From Proteiniphilum sp. UBA5384 (GTDB taxonomy: Bacteria > Bacteroidota > Bacteroidia > Bacteroidales > Dysgonomonadaceae): a DNA stretch of 64,000 nt. Below are positions 34,566 through 44,148 of this stretch, in pieces. The notes under the pieces were generated by a model. The model ran no database searches and was not told the DNA's origin. It saw only the letters and a list, made by a program, of their open reading frames with translations. Made by a program: the position numbers and the translations under genes. The DNA lies in contig NZ_DHOS01000001.1 of NCBI RefSeq assembly GCF_002410825.1, forward strand, positions 112,574 to 176,573. Reading direction: 5' to 3'. Each line of letters starts with the position of its first letter. The first letter of the stretch is position 1.

Positions 34566-35825
34566 ATGAAGGTTGACGTACTCTTGGGGCTCCAATGGGG
34601 CGATGAAGGTAAAGGTAAAGTTGTGGATGTGCTCACCCCCCATTATGAGGTGGTAGCACGGTTTCAGGGTGGTCCCAATGCGGGACATACGCTAGAATTC
34701 GAAGGCAAAAAATATGTCTTGAAATCGATTCCTTCGGGAATTTTTCAGGAAGGGAAAATAAATATCATCGGAAATGGTGTGGTGATCGATCCGGCGCTCT
34801 TTAAACAGGAAGTGGAGGGATTGGAAGCTGCAGGACACATCCTTACCGACCGGCTTTTTATTTCTAAAAAGGCACACCTTATCCTGCCAACCCACCGCTT
34901 GTTGGATGCCGCTTCGGAGAGATCGATGGGCGATGCCATGATTGGCACCACGGGACGGGGAATTGGCCCGGCTTATACCGACAAGATCGCACGCCATGGG
35001 TTGAGAGTGGGAGATTTGTTCCATAATTTTGAAGAAAAGTATCGTAATGCGGTATTGCGTCACAAGGAAATGCTGGATCACTATCAATTTGAGTATGATT
35101 TGACTTCGCTCGAAAAGCAATGGTTCGAAGGAATTGAAAAGATGAAACAGTTCACTATTATCGACAGCGAGCATTTCATTAATAAGCATCTGGCTTCGGG
35201 GGGATCGGTACTGGCTGAAGGAGCACAGGGGGCGATGCTGGACATCGATTTTGGATCATACCCTTTTGTGACTTCTTCCAATACCATCTGCGCCGGTGCT
35301 TGTAGCGGAATGGGAATAGCTCCCGGAAAGATCGGCGAAGTATATGGTATCTTCAAGGCCTATTGTACAAGGGTGGGCAGCGGTCCCTTTCCCACGGAAT
35401 TATTTGATGCGGACGGGCAGTTATTGCGAGATAAAGGTAACGAATATGGTTCTGTGACAGGTCGACCACGCCGTTGCGGGTGGATCGACTTGGTGGCGCT
35501 GCGATATACAATCATGTTGAATGGTGTGACCCGTTTGGTAATGATGAAAAGTGATGTGCTGGACACTTTTGAAACGATTAAAGCTTGTGTCGCTTATAAG
35601 GTGAACGGAGAGGAAACTGAAGACCTGCCTTATGATATTTCAGAAGGGATTGAACCGGTGTATGTGGAACTGCCCGGATGGCAAGTGGATATGAGTAAGA
35701 TGCAATCGGAAGATGAATTCCCTGAAGAATTCAATAGCTATCTCACCTTTCTGGAAACCGAACTGGGGGTGCCGGTGGCGATTGTATCGCTGGGTCCCGA
35801 CCGGGCACAAACAATCATAAGATAA
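34566..35825 (+). CDS. purA: Adenylosuccinate synthetase
   Basis: The 419-residue protein begins VDVLLGLQWGDEGKGKVVD, the GTP-binding loop of PurA, followed by FQGGPNAGHTLEF, GTTGRGIGPAYTDK and TRVGSGPFPTELFD, all diagnostic. It makes adenylosuccinate from IMP, aspartate and GTP in AMP synthesis. Length is normal. It is 74 bp after the Fur-like gene and 21 bp before the YugP-like gene, probably co-transcribed with the latter. Confidence 0.97.
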   Translation: MKVDVLLGLQWGDEGKGKVVDVLTPHYEVVARFQGGPNAGHTLEFEGKKYVLKSIPSGIFQEGKINIIGNGVVIDPALFKQEVEGLEAAGHILTDRLFISKKAHLILPTHRLLDAASERSMGDAMIGTTGRGIGPAYTDKIARHGLRVGDLFHNFEEKYRNAVLRHKEMLDHYQFEYDLTSLEKQWFEGIEKMKQFTIIDSEHFINKHLASGGSVLAEGAQGAMLDIDFGSYPFVTSSNTICAGACSGMGIAPGKIGEVYGIFKAYCTRVGSGPFPTELFDADGQLLRDKGNEYGSVTGRPRRCGWIDLVALRYTIMLNGVTRLVMMKSDVLDTFETIKACVAYKVNGEETEDLPYDISEGIEPVYVELPGWQVDMSKMQSEDEFPEEFNSYLTFLETELGVPVAIVSLGPDRAQTIIR

Positions 35826-35846
35826 TAATATATCAAACAATAACAA

Positions 35847-36530
35847 ATGGCAACAATCTGGATTATATTTATAGCGATTGCAGTAGCAGGATGGATCGTA
35901 CAGGCTACTCTGCAGAATCGGTTTAAAAAATACTCAAAGATACCTTTACGTAATGGGATGACCGGAAAAGAAGTGGCAGAGAAGATGCTGCATGACAATG
36001 GAATTTATGATGTGCAGGTTATCTCGGTAAGAGGGCAACTCACGGATCATTATAATCCCTTGAACAAAACAATTAATTTAAGCGAACCGGTATACGGATC
36101 TTATAGTGTTGCGGCTGCCGCCGTCGCAGCACACGAGACAGGACATGCTGTCCAGCATGCCACGGGTTATGCCCCGTTGAAGATGCGGTCGGCCCTTGTC
36201 CCGGTAATCTCTTCTACTTCGAAATGGGTGATGTGGGTGATCTTGGCAGGTATAATCCTGATACAAACTTTCCCGATGCTGCTCTGGTTTGGAATCGCAA
36301 TGTTTGCGCTTACCACCCTTTTCAGTTTTATCACATTGCCGGTAGAAAAGAATGCTACCAACCGGGCTTTACGCTGGTTAAGCAGTGCTGGTATTACTGA
36401 TGCAAGCAACCATACCCAGGCTGTGGATGCCTTGCGCTGGGCAGGATATACCTACGTGATAGCAGCACTCAGTTCATTGGCAACACTACTTTACTATATC
36501 ATGATTGCTATGAGTGGTAGCAGAAGATGA
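35847..36530 (+). CDS. YugP-like membrane zinc metallopeptidase
   Basis: The 227-residue protein has an N-terminal helix (2-22), the segment GMTGKEVAEKMLHDNGI, the zinc motif HETGH in AAAVAAHETGHAVQH, and three C-terminal hydrophobic helices. This is the YugP/PF04298 neutral zinc peptidase pattern. Function in the cell is not established; likely a membrane protease. Confidence 0.88.
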   Translation: MATIWIIFIAIAVAGWIVQATLQNRFKKYSKIPLRNGMTGKEVAEKMLHDNGIYDVQVISVRGQLTDHYNPLNKTINLSEPVYGSYSVAAAAVAAHETGHAVQHATGYAPLKMRSALVPVISSTSKWVMWVILAGIILIQTFPMLLWFGIAMFALTTLFSFITLPVEKNATNRALRWLSSAGITDASNHTQAVDALRWAGYTYVIAALSSLATLLYYIMIAMSGSRR

Positions 36531-36552
36531 TCTGCACCTGTGAATAATAATT

Positions 36553-37272
36553 TTATTGGGGTAACTCTACGGGAACCTCCATCAGGAGGATTTCCGAGGG
36601 TTCCAACGCTTCAAGTGAAAAATGGTCGGTATCCCATATACCATAACCGTCTCGTTCATTCAGTATCTGCTCACCGATTCTGGCTTTTCCATAAATCACA
36701 AAAATATATATACTGTTTCCCTCTTTTTTTAAGTAGTATTCTTTTGATACCCCCTTATCGAAACAGGCAAGATGGAACCATGCGTCCTGATGGATCCATA
36801 GTCCTTCTTCATCTTCATAAGGAGAAATGATTAGCTGGAAATCGTTGGGTTTGGCTGAATCGGCAATGTGCATCTGGTCATACCTCGGCGTAATTCCTTT
36901 TTCCCGGGGAAAGACCCATATCTGCAGGAATTTCACAGGCGTGGTGTCACTCGCATTGAGTTCACTGTGGGTAATCCCCGTGCCGGCAGACATCACTTGT
37001 ATATCTCCCTCCCGGATCACACCACTGTTACCCATACTGTCCTGATGTTTTAAAACCCCTTCCAGGGGTAGGGTGACAATCTCCATATCATTGTGTGGAT
37101 GAGTGCCAAAACCACTTCCCCCTTCTATAAAATCGTCATTGATCACACGGAGTACGCCGAAATGCATTCTCGCCCGGTTGTAATAATCGGCAAAACTGAA
37201 AGTGTGCGCGGATTTTAGCCATCCGTGGTCGACGTATCCCCTCGAACTGGCCGGATGATAAATTTTTTTCAT
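36553..37272 (-). CDS. Pirin-family protein
   Basis: The 239-residue bicupin contains the pirin N-terminal pattern ARMHFGVLRVINDDFI, GFGTHPHNDMEIVTL and GTGITHSELNAS with the metal-binding His and Glu residues. Pirins include quercetin dioxygenases and redox-linked regulators. The 2-bp gap after the sugar dehydrogenase gene suggests one transcript. Confidence 0.9.
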   Translation of the reverse strand: MKKIYHPASSRGYVDHGWLKSAHTFSFADYYNRARMHFGVLRVINDDFIEGGSGFGTHPHNDMEIVTLPLEGVLKHQDSMGNSGVIREGDIQVMSAGTGITHSELNASDTTPVKFLQIWVFPREKGITPRYDQMHIADSAKPNDFQLIISPYEDEEGLWIHQDAWFHLACFDKGVSKEYYLKKEGNSIYIFVIYGKARIGEQILNERDGYGIWDTDHFSLEALEPSEILLMEVPVELPQ

Positions 37273-37274
37273 AA

Positions 37275-38510
37275 TTATTTCGCAGCAATGCGGTATAACC
37301 GTCCTTCATCCGTCACAGCATAAAGGGCGCCATCTTTTCCGTCGGCAATATCACGAAACCGTTGCCCTTCGTCAGCAAGGAGGCGCTCTTCACCTGTTAC
37401 CTTATTATCCTTGATCATAAGGCGGGCGATGTGTTTACTGCTAAGGCCGCCAATAAAGAGGTTATTTTCCCATTCGGGAATAGCGTTGGAACTATAAAAA
37501 GCCATACCACTGGGAGACACTACAGGATCCCAGTAGTAAACGGGCTGTTCCATACCTTCTTTTTGGGTAATACCTTCACCGATAATCTCGCCGCTATATT
37601 CGATACCATAGGTAATAATTGACCATCCATAATTTTTGCCCGGTTTAATAAGGTTGATTTCATCGCCGCCACGCGGTCCCATCTCGCTCAGCCAAAGTTC
37701 ACCGGTGACGGGATGGATGTCAAGTCCTTGTGGATTACGATGTCCATAGCTATAAATTTCGGGTAACACATCTTCAATCCCGATAAACGGATTGTCCGGT
37801 GCCGGTTTTCCCTCTGTGGTGATATGGATCACCTTCCCATGGGCGGTATTTAGTTTCTGGGCATTGGGACGGGTCCTGAGATCAGACCGTTCACCGGTCG
37901 TGACGAAGATATGTCCGTTCTTGTCGAATAATAAGCGGCTTCCGAAATGCATGCTGTTGTCGAAATAGGGGATGGCACGGAAAATGATGTTGAAATCTTC
38001 TATCCGGGTTTCATCGTCTGAAAGTCTTCCTTTTCCTACAGCCGTAAGAGACCCCTGCGGTGTGCGTTCGGCAAGTGTAAAATAAAGCATTCTGCTGTGA
38101 TCGAAATCGGGCGCCGGTGCAACATCCAACAGTCCTCCCTGATTCCGGTCGTCTACGTCGGGGAAGCCGGTGATGGGCACACTCATATTCCCGTTGGTGG
38201 CAATAATACGCAGACTACCTCCTTTTTCGGTGATGACCAATCGACCATCGGGTAATGAGGTGACTGCCCAAGGCTTAACCAATTCATTTGTTATTACCGT
38301 GACTTCATATGGGGTGGTTGTTTTTACTCCCGCCACACGGGTCTGCCCCTCAAAAGCAGGTTTGAAGCCGGGATTATTGGGCTGTTGCGTTTCTACCGGG
38401 GGAAGGGATTCTTCAGGTGACTGCTCTCCGGTTGTTTTCTTTTCCTCGCACGAAGAAGAAAGGAATACAAAGGCTGATAGAAAAAGTGCTGTGATTTTTA
38501 GATAGTTCAT
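37275..38510 (-). CDS. PQQ-dependent sugar dehydrogenase-like lipoprotein
   Basis: The 411-residue product has a lipobox (SSSC, Cys about 21), a Glu/Pro-rich linker and a six-bladed propeller (about 65-410) of the YliI/soluble aldose dehydrogenase family: LPDGRLVITEKGG, GLLDVAPAPDF, GHRNPQGLDIHP and LWLSEMGPRGGDEINLI. Such enzymes oxidise aldoses with PQQ and Ca in the periplasm. No PQQ synthesis genes are in the window. Confidence 0.88.
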   Translation of the reverse strand: MNYLKITALFLSAFVFLSSSCEEKKTTGEQSPEESLPPVETQQPNNPGFKPAFEGQTRVAGVKTTTPYEVTVITNELVKPWAVTSLPDGRLVITEKGGSLRIIATNGNMSVPITGFPDVDDRNQGGLLDVAPAPDFDHSRMLYFTLAERTPQGSLTAVGKGRLSDDETRIEDFNIIFRAIPYFDNSMHFGSRLLFDKNGHIFVTTGERSDLRTRPNAQKLNTAHGKVIHITTEGKPAPDNPFIGIEDVLPEIYSYGHRNPQGLDIHPVTGELWLSEMGPRGGDEINLIKPGKNYGWSIITYGIEYSGEIIGEGITQKEGMEQPVYYWDPVVSPSGMAFYSSNAIPEWENNLFIGGLSSKHIARLMIKDNKVTGEERLLADEGQRFRDIADGKDGALYAVTDEGRLYRIAAK

Positions 38511-38625
38511 AACGCTGTGATTTATTTAATTCTATTTAATCAGATAGCTTATTTTCTAACAATCACCAAATTACAATTGTTCAATTATATGTCATTTGAG
38601 AATCCAAACATTTAAACATGAAACC

Positions 38626-41600
38626 CTATTTTATTTCTACTTCTATCCATTTAGACCTGTCGGGCGGTGCAGGTACGGTGACTTGTGGACGGGGATTGGT
38701 CTTTAGTTCGTCAAGCAATACTTCCACAGCTTTCTCGATGGAGGGGTCATTTCCTTTGGCCAGTTCATCGGGGCGATCCACCACCTCTATATCGGGATAA
38801 ACCCCAATTCCCTCAATGATCCATTCACCTGCCCGGTCATAGATGCCAAAGCGGGGTACGGAAATATAGCCTCCGTCTACTAGCCGGGCGTTCCCCGAAA
38901 TGCCAACTAATCCGCCCCAGGTGCGGGTACCGATCAGCTTGCCTTCTCCTGTCTTACGGAAGAAGTAAGGAAAAGCATCACCCCCCGAGGAGGAATAACC
39001 ATTGATGAGCATAGCTTTGGGACCGTCGTGTGCGATACCGGGCGTTTTCATGGGTTGTGTCAGCCCATTGCGATGCCAGTATGCGAGAGTACGGCGGTTG
39101 AGCAGATCAATCATCCTGTCGGGGATGAATCCTCCTCCGTTATATCGGTCGTCAATAATAAGGGCTTCCTTATGGTGATAAGCATACATACCTCTGAAAA
39201 GTTCGCGGTTACCTTCTATAGCGGTATTGGGAACGTGGATATAGCCGATCTTTCCACCGGATAATCTATCTGCCATTTCCCTGCGTTCGTTCACCCAGTC
39301 CAGATACCTTAACTCATGTTCACTGGTGATGGTTTTGACATTATAACTCTTTGCTCCCGAAGGAGAGGGTGTGCTGTTTACAGTCAGTGCAATATAACGG
39401 TCGCCCTGGCTTTCCAGCAGTTCATATGGATTTTGTTGGGTAGTAAGTTCCTGGCCGTTGATGCGGATGATGTAATCCCCCTCTTTCACGTTGATCCCGC
39501 TTTCGGTAAGGGGAGAGCGCCGACTTTCATTCCAGTTCTCACCTTGATATATTTTCCTGATTTTGTAACGTCCGGCAGAGAGATCTGCTTCGAGTTCCGC
39601 GCCGAGAAGTCCCCCGTTGATACGGTCTATGCGATTGATATCGCCCCAGTCCACATAAGAATGGCCGGTATTGGTTTCACTCACTATTTCGTTAAGTATA
39701 TAGTCGAGGTCGAACCGGCTGGGAACATATGGTAACAGTGCACCATAATTTTCCCTGATAGCTTTCCAGTCTACACCATGCATATTATCCACATAGAAAT
39801 AGTCACGGAAGATGCGGAAAGCATCGGCATAGATCTGATTCCATTCTGCGCGGGGATCAATCTTCATATTCAGGTTGTCCAGATTGATCGTGCCTGTCCC
39901 CGCTGCTTGTCCCGGCTGATTTTTGGCTATACCGAAGTTATTGCCTCTATGGTAGATGAACGATTTGCCATCCGCTGCCGGTATGCCGTATCCCGCACCG
40001 TCAAGAATTTCTTCGATTTTCTGGTCTTTAATATTATATCGCATGATTTTGTTTCCCGAGGAATAGAGAAGTCCCTCCTCCACAGCACCGATGATGTTAT
40101 AGTTGCCGGCTTGCAGAGGAAGAGTCTGAATGCGGCTCTGGAGATTTTCCATGTCAATTGCAACTTTCACTTTTGCAACCGGTGATAGGTCTTCTTCATT
40201 ACTTTTACCCTTCCCGTTTTCTTTTCCGTTCCCGGTATCTTCCTTTTTGTCTCCCTTCTCATTGTCATAAGCCTCATTGTCTTCCTTATAGGGGGTGAGA
40301 GTGGTGCCATCGTTACGTAGTGGAAGGGCATAGATGCGGGTAGCATTGTTATAGAGATAGTCGAATTCGAAACTACTGAAGGAGAGATTGAAATCACGGT
40401 TAGAAACGAAAAACAGGAATTTCCCGTCGCGACTGAATACCGGGTTGCCATCGGAGAATGTAGCATCGGTAAGTTGAAATTTACGGTCGGTAGAGAGTTG
40501 ATAAACCCACAGTGCCGATTGGTCGTTGGGAGATGATTTACTATAAGCTATCCAGTTGCCATCGGGAGAGAAGGTGTAATCCCTGATCTCTTCCGCCGTA
40601 GCTTCATCAATAGCGGTTTGGCTGCCCGTGGATATATCCACCAGCCATAACTTCATGGTGCGATCACTATAAACCAGATGGCTGCTTTGTGGAGACCATT
40701 CGGCCGTATGTTTCCAGGCTGCGGATTTATGTGTGATTTGCCGTGGAGAAGCTCCGTCCTTATCTTCAAGGAGGTAGAGTTCATATTCGCCGGTAGCATC
40801 GGAGTAGTAAGCAATCTGTTTGCCGTCGGGCGACCATACCGGCGACGTTTCACGAACTCCACGGGTATTGGTAAGGTTTTTTATCTCTCCTTTTTCTGCC
40901 GGTACACTGTAGATATCGCCACGGGCTTCAAAGAGAGCCCTTTTTCCGGTAGGGGAGAGGCTATAACTTCCTATGAAATCTTTTACATTCCTGAAATAGG
41001 GCTGTAGGTTGGGATTGTCGTAATGGATAGCTACGTTGATCTTATGGCTGTCTCCCGAAGCGAGGTCGAGGACATACAGATAACCTCCGTTTTCATATGC
41101 CAGCCTGCCATTACGGCCGGAAGGCCACATCACGTCGAAGTCGGTATGATAGGTAATCTGTTCATTTTCTCCGGTAGCGGGATTAATACGCCAGATATTG
41201 AGTCGAGTATCGCGGTCGGATGTATAAAAGATGTCATTGCCATACCATACGGGCCATTGGTCGGAGCCTGCCCAATGGGTGATTTGGGTTGACCGGTTGT
41301 TTACTAAGTCATATGTCCAGAGTTCGGTAGCACGTCCACCTTTATAACGTTTCCATGTGCGGAACTCGCGGTCGACCGGCGTGAAGCAGAGTTGCGTTCC
41401 ATCGGATGAAAAGGAGGCAAATCCCCCGTTGACAATGGGAAGCGGTTCTTCAAAACCCCCATCGATACTAACGGTGAAATAGCGTCCGTTACGGTCGCCA
41501 AAACTGGTGCGGTTGGCACGGAAAAGTATTCGCTTGCTGTCGGGTGTCCAGTCGAGTACCACATTGTCGAATCCGCCTCTCGGAGGCATTTCTCCCACGG

Positions 41601-41916
41601 AGTTATAAAAAGTAAGTTGACGAGCCGTACCTCCGGAGGCGGGCATCACCCATATCTGCCTGTTGCCGGAATATTCGGCGGAGAAAGCAATCCATTTACC
41701 ATCGGGCGATATCTTGGGAAACAGTTCAATTCCCGGATGCGAAGTGAGTCTCCGGGCTGTGCCGCCATTGGCATTTACCGACCAGATATCCCCTGCATAA
41801 ACAAAGGCGATAAGATCTCCATTGATATCCGGATAACGCATCATTCTGGCATTATCCATTGCTGAAACCTGTAAAATGAAAAGGGTTAATAAGATAAGTG
41901 TGGCTGATTTTTTCAT
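38626..41916 (-). CDS. Tricorn-type S41 protease
   Basis: The 1,096-residue protein has a signal peptide (cleavage after VSAM), a beta-propeller region of PD40/WD40-like blades (about 25-560, repeats such as SPDGKWIAFS), a Lys/Glu-rich insert near 560, a core with DYFYVDNMHGVDW (catalytic His region), a PDZ domain (about 770-850), and the S41 catalytic block GYSSSGGDAFPYFFR with the nucleophile Ser, followed by TWGGLVGI. It is an exported version of the tricorn peptidase that trims peptides. Confidence 0.93.
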   Translation of the reverse strand: MKKSATLILLTLFILQVSAMDNARMMRYPDINGDLIAFVYAGDIWSVNANGGTARRLTSHPGIELFPKISPDGKWIAFSAEYSGNRQIWVMPASGGTARQLTFYNSVGEMPPRGGFDNVVLDWTPDSKRILFRANRTSFGDRNGRYFTVSIDGGFEEPLPIVNGGFASFSSDGTQLCFTPVDREFRTWKRYKGGRATELWTYDLVNNRSTQITHWAGSDQWPVWYGNDIFYTSDRDTRLNIWRINPATGENEQITYHTDFDVMWPSGRNGRLAYENGGYLYVLDLASGDSHKINVAIHYDNPNLQPYFRNVKDFIGSYSLSPTGKRALFEARGDIYSVPAEKGEIKNLTNTRGVRETSPVWSPDGKQIAYYSDATGEYELYLLEDKDGASPRQITHKSAAWKHTAEWSPQSSHLVYSDRTMKLWLVDISTGSQTAIDEATAEEIRDYTFSPDGNWIAYSKSSPNDQSALWVYQLSTDRKFQLTDATFSDGNPVFSRDGKFLFFVSNRDFNLSFSSFEFDYLYNNATRIYALPLRNDGTTLTPYKEDNEAYDNEKGDKKEDTGNGKENGKGKSNEEDLSPVAKVKVAIDMENLQSRIQTLPLQAGNYNIIGAVEEGLLYSSGNKIMRYNIKDQKIEEILDGAGYGIPAADGKSFIYHRGNNFGIAKNQPGQAAGTGTINLDNLNMKIDPRAEWNQIYADAFRIFRDYFYVDNMHGVDWKAIRENYGALLPYVPSRFDLDYILNEIVSETNTGHSYVDWGDINRIDRINGGLLGAELEADLSAGRYKIRKIYQGENWNESRRSPLTESGINVKEGDYIIRINGQELTTQQNPYELLESQGDRYIALTVNSTPSPSGAKSYNVKTITSEHELRYLDWVNERREMADRLSGGKIGYIHVPNTAIEGNRELFRGMYAYHHKEALIIDDRYNGGGFIPDRMIDLLNRRTLAYWHRNGLTQPMKTPGIAHDGPKAMLINGYSSSGGDAFPYFFRKTGEGKLIGTRTWGGLVGISGNARLVDGGYISVPRFGIYDRAGEWIIEGIGVYPDIEVVDRPDELAKGNDPSIEKAVEVLLDELKTNPRPQVTVPAPPDRSKWIEVEIK

Positions 41917-41935
41917 AAGTTTATTTTTTTGCTCC

Positions 41936-41943
41936 CAAATTTA
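41936..41943 (-). promoter_or_regulatory. -7 element of the tricorn-type protease gene
   Basis: On the minus strand TAAATTTG lies 20 bp before the ATG at 41916. No matching -33 TTG is obvious. Confidence 0.5.
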
Positions 41944-42014
41944 CGTTTTTTTTCTGAAAAAATCCCATTCTCCGGCGATCCAATTAAATTAAATAAAAAT
42001 TTCCGTAATTAAAG

Positions 42015-42045
42015 TTGGAAGTAAGTTATTATTGTTCTACTTTTG
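42015..42045 (+). promoter_or_regulatory. Promoter of the OadA/PycB gene
   Basis: TTG at 42015-42017 and TACTTTTG at 42038-42045 form a full -33/-7 pair with 23-bp start-to-start spacing. It lies 43 bp before the ATG at 42088. Confidence 0.75.
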
Positions 42046-42087
42046 TAGATATTTAGAGTCTAGTTATTAGGTAAAAACCACTTAAGT

Positions 42088-44013
42088 ATGACACAAAAAC
42101 TTTTAATCAGAGATCTCACATTAAGGGATGGTCAGCAATCGGCGTTTGCGACACGAATGAATCAATCGCAAGTCGACAGAGTATTGCCTTACTACAAGGA
42201 TGCCAATTTTTATGCTATGGAAGTGTGGGGAGGTGCTGTCCCCGATTCGGTGATGCGTTTTCTGAACGAGAATCCCTGGAACAGATTAGAGAAAATTCAC
42301 CAATCTGTGGGAGGGATATCTAAATTGACCGCACTTTCACGCGGGCGGAACTTATATGGATATGCTCCTTATCCCGATGAAATTATTGATGGATTTTTTA
42401 AAAATGCCGTTGCATCGGGATTGGATATCATGCGTATTTTTGATGCTTTGAATGATGTGGACAATATCAAATCGAGTGTGGCATCAATTAAGAAATATGG
42501 AGGAATGGCCGATTGTGCCGTTTGTTACACTGTGGATCCGAAATATGACGATGAGCCTTCTCCTGAAGTGAAAAAGCGGGGGGTATTCGGTCTATTTTCC
42601 AGAAAAAAAGAGGAGGCGGCTCCCCTGCATACAAAAATTTTCACAGATGAGTATTTTGTAAATAAAGCTAAGGAAATGCTCACCTTGGGTGCCGATATGA
42701 TCACAATAAAGGATATGAGTGGATTGATTCCCCCTTCACGTGTTGCCCGGCTGATTCCATTGTTGAAGGATCAATTGAATGTTCCGATTGATTTTCATAC
42801 TCACTGTACGCCGGGATTTGGATTGGGAGCAGTGCTCACAGCTATTATGCATGGTGCGGATATCGTTGATACCGTTATCTGGAACTTTGCCGGTGGTCCG
42901 GCTGCTCCGGCCATAGAATTGATCTATATTTTCTGCAAGAAACTGGGGATTGAATTAGATGTGAATATGGAGGCTGTAGCGAAGATCAATGGCGAATTGC
43001 TTGATATCCGTAAGGAGTTGGAAGCATATGATGCGGTAAAACAATTTCCCAGGCCGTTCAATCCATTGACGGATACTATCCCCGCAGAGGTTGATAAGGA
43101 ATTCGATCTGGCCATTGAAGCAGTAAAACGCGAAGACGAAACCGCTTTATTGGAAGCCTGTCATGCTATTGAAGCTTATTTTAATTTTCCTAAACCTGAT
43201 GAACGGGTGAAAGAAGCGGAAATTCCCGGAGGAATGTATACCAATATGGTTGCCCAGTTGAAGCAGGTCAATTCGCTTGATATATTACCGGATGCAATGA
43301 AATTGATTCCCAGTGTACGTCTTGATGCAGGATTACCGCCATTGGTAACTCCAACCAGCCAGATTGTGGGTGCACAGGCAGTGAGTTCAGCCTTGAACTT
43401 GAAAAATGGACGTCCTAAATATGCCAATCCTTCCAACCAGTTTGTCTCACTTGTAAAGGGAGAGTACGGGAAAACGCCTGTGCCGGTAGATCCGGAATTC
43501 AGATTGAAGATTGCCGGTACAAAAGAAGAAACTCCGTATGATACTTCTCTGTATAAGAAGCCGGATAATCCCGTTTTGGAAGAGTATGGGAATGTGGTTC
43601 TTGCAAAAGATGAGAAGGAGGGACTTCTATTGGATTTATTCCCCACTGTTGCTGCCAATTATCTGAAAGGTCAACGTAAGAAAGAGTGGGAAACACGACA
43701 GGCCGAAATCCCTGTTTCATCTCAGGCAGAGAATATAAAACAAGAATCAGGAAATACACAAGTTGGAAATGAGGCGAAAGCACGGACTGAAGGACCTAAA
43801 GGCTTTCAGGTAAATTCCCCTATGCCGGGTAATATCCTGCAGATTATGGTAAAAGAAGGAGACAAGATTGAAAAAGGTGATTATCTCCTTGTCCTTGAAG
43901 CGATGAAAATGGAGAATGATATCGCTTCAGATTTTTCCGGTACCGTTTCCCGTATCTTTGTCAATAAGGGAGATACGGTAATGGAAGGGACCCCTTTAGT
44001 AGAGATTGTCTGA
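42088..44013 (+). CDS. Biotin-dependent oxaloacetate decarboxylase alpha / pyruvate carboxylase B-type subunit
   Basis: The 641-residue protein has a carboxyltransferase TIM barrel at the N-terminus (DLTLRDGQQSAFATRM, ITIKDMSGLI with the reactive Lys region, DFHTHCTPGFGLG with metal ligands), the conserved domain around 300-480, a linker and a C-terminal biotinyl domain with EAMKMEND. It transfers CO2 between oxaloacetate or pyruvate and biotin. An insert of about 25 residues (about 165-190, KRGVFGLFSRKKEEA) splits the usual YTVSP-to-YY region of OadA. No beta and gamma decarboxylase subunits are adjacent, so a carboxylase role with a separate biotin carboxylase is possible. Confidence 0.9.
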   Translation: MTQKLLIRDLTLRDGQQSAFATRMNQSQVDRVLPYYKDANFYAMEVWGGAVPDSVMRFLNENPWNRLEKIHQSVGGISKLTALSRGRNLYGYAPYPDEIIDGFFKNAVASGLDIMRIFDALNDVDNIKSSVASIKKYGGMADCAVCYTVDPKYDDEPSPEVKKRGVFGLFSRKKEEAAPLHTKIFTDEYFVNKAKEMLTLGADMITIKDMSGLIPPSRVARLIPLLKDQLNVPIDFHTHCTPGFGLGAVLTAIMHGADIVDTVIWNFAGGPAAPAIELIYIFCKKLGIELDVNMEAVAKINGELLDIRKELEAYDAVKQFPRPFNPLTDTIPAEVDKEFDLAIEAVKREDETALLEACHAIEAYFNFPKPDERVKEAEIPGGMYTNMVAQLKQVNSLDILPDAMKLIPSVRLDAGLPPLVTPTSQIVGAQAVSSALNLKNGRPKYANPSNQFVSLVKGEYGKTPVPVDPEFRLKIAGTKEETPYDTSLYKKPDNPVLEEYGNVVLAKDEKEGLLLDLFPTVAANYLKGQRKKEWETRQAEIPVSSQAENIKQESGNTQVGNEAKARTEGPKGFQVNSPMPGNILQIMVKEGDKIEKGDYLLVLEAMKMENDIASDFSGTVSRIFVNKGDTVMEGTPLVEIV

Positions 44014-44040
44014 TCCGGGAGAGTAACTTACTGTGTATAA

Positions 44041-44082
44041 AAAAATATTTGCCGTTTATTCACTGAACGGCAAATATTTTTT
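44041..44082 (+). terminator. Intrinsic terminator of the OadA/PycB gene
   Basis: A 16-bp perfect stem (44041-44056 with 44066-44081) encloses a 9-nt loop (TATTCACTG). The 3' arm runs into T residues. It is the strongest terminator seen in the window. Confidence 0.9.
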
Positions 44083-44148
44083 TTGAACATACCTCATTCT
44101 ATTTTGTTCAATAACAAAAGACAATCATTCAAAATAACTGTCGAAGAT

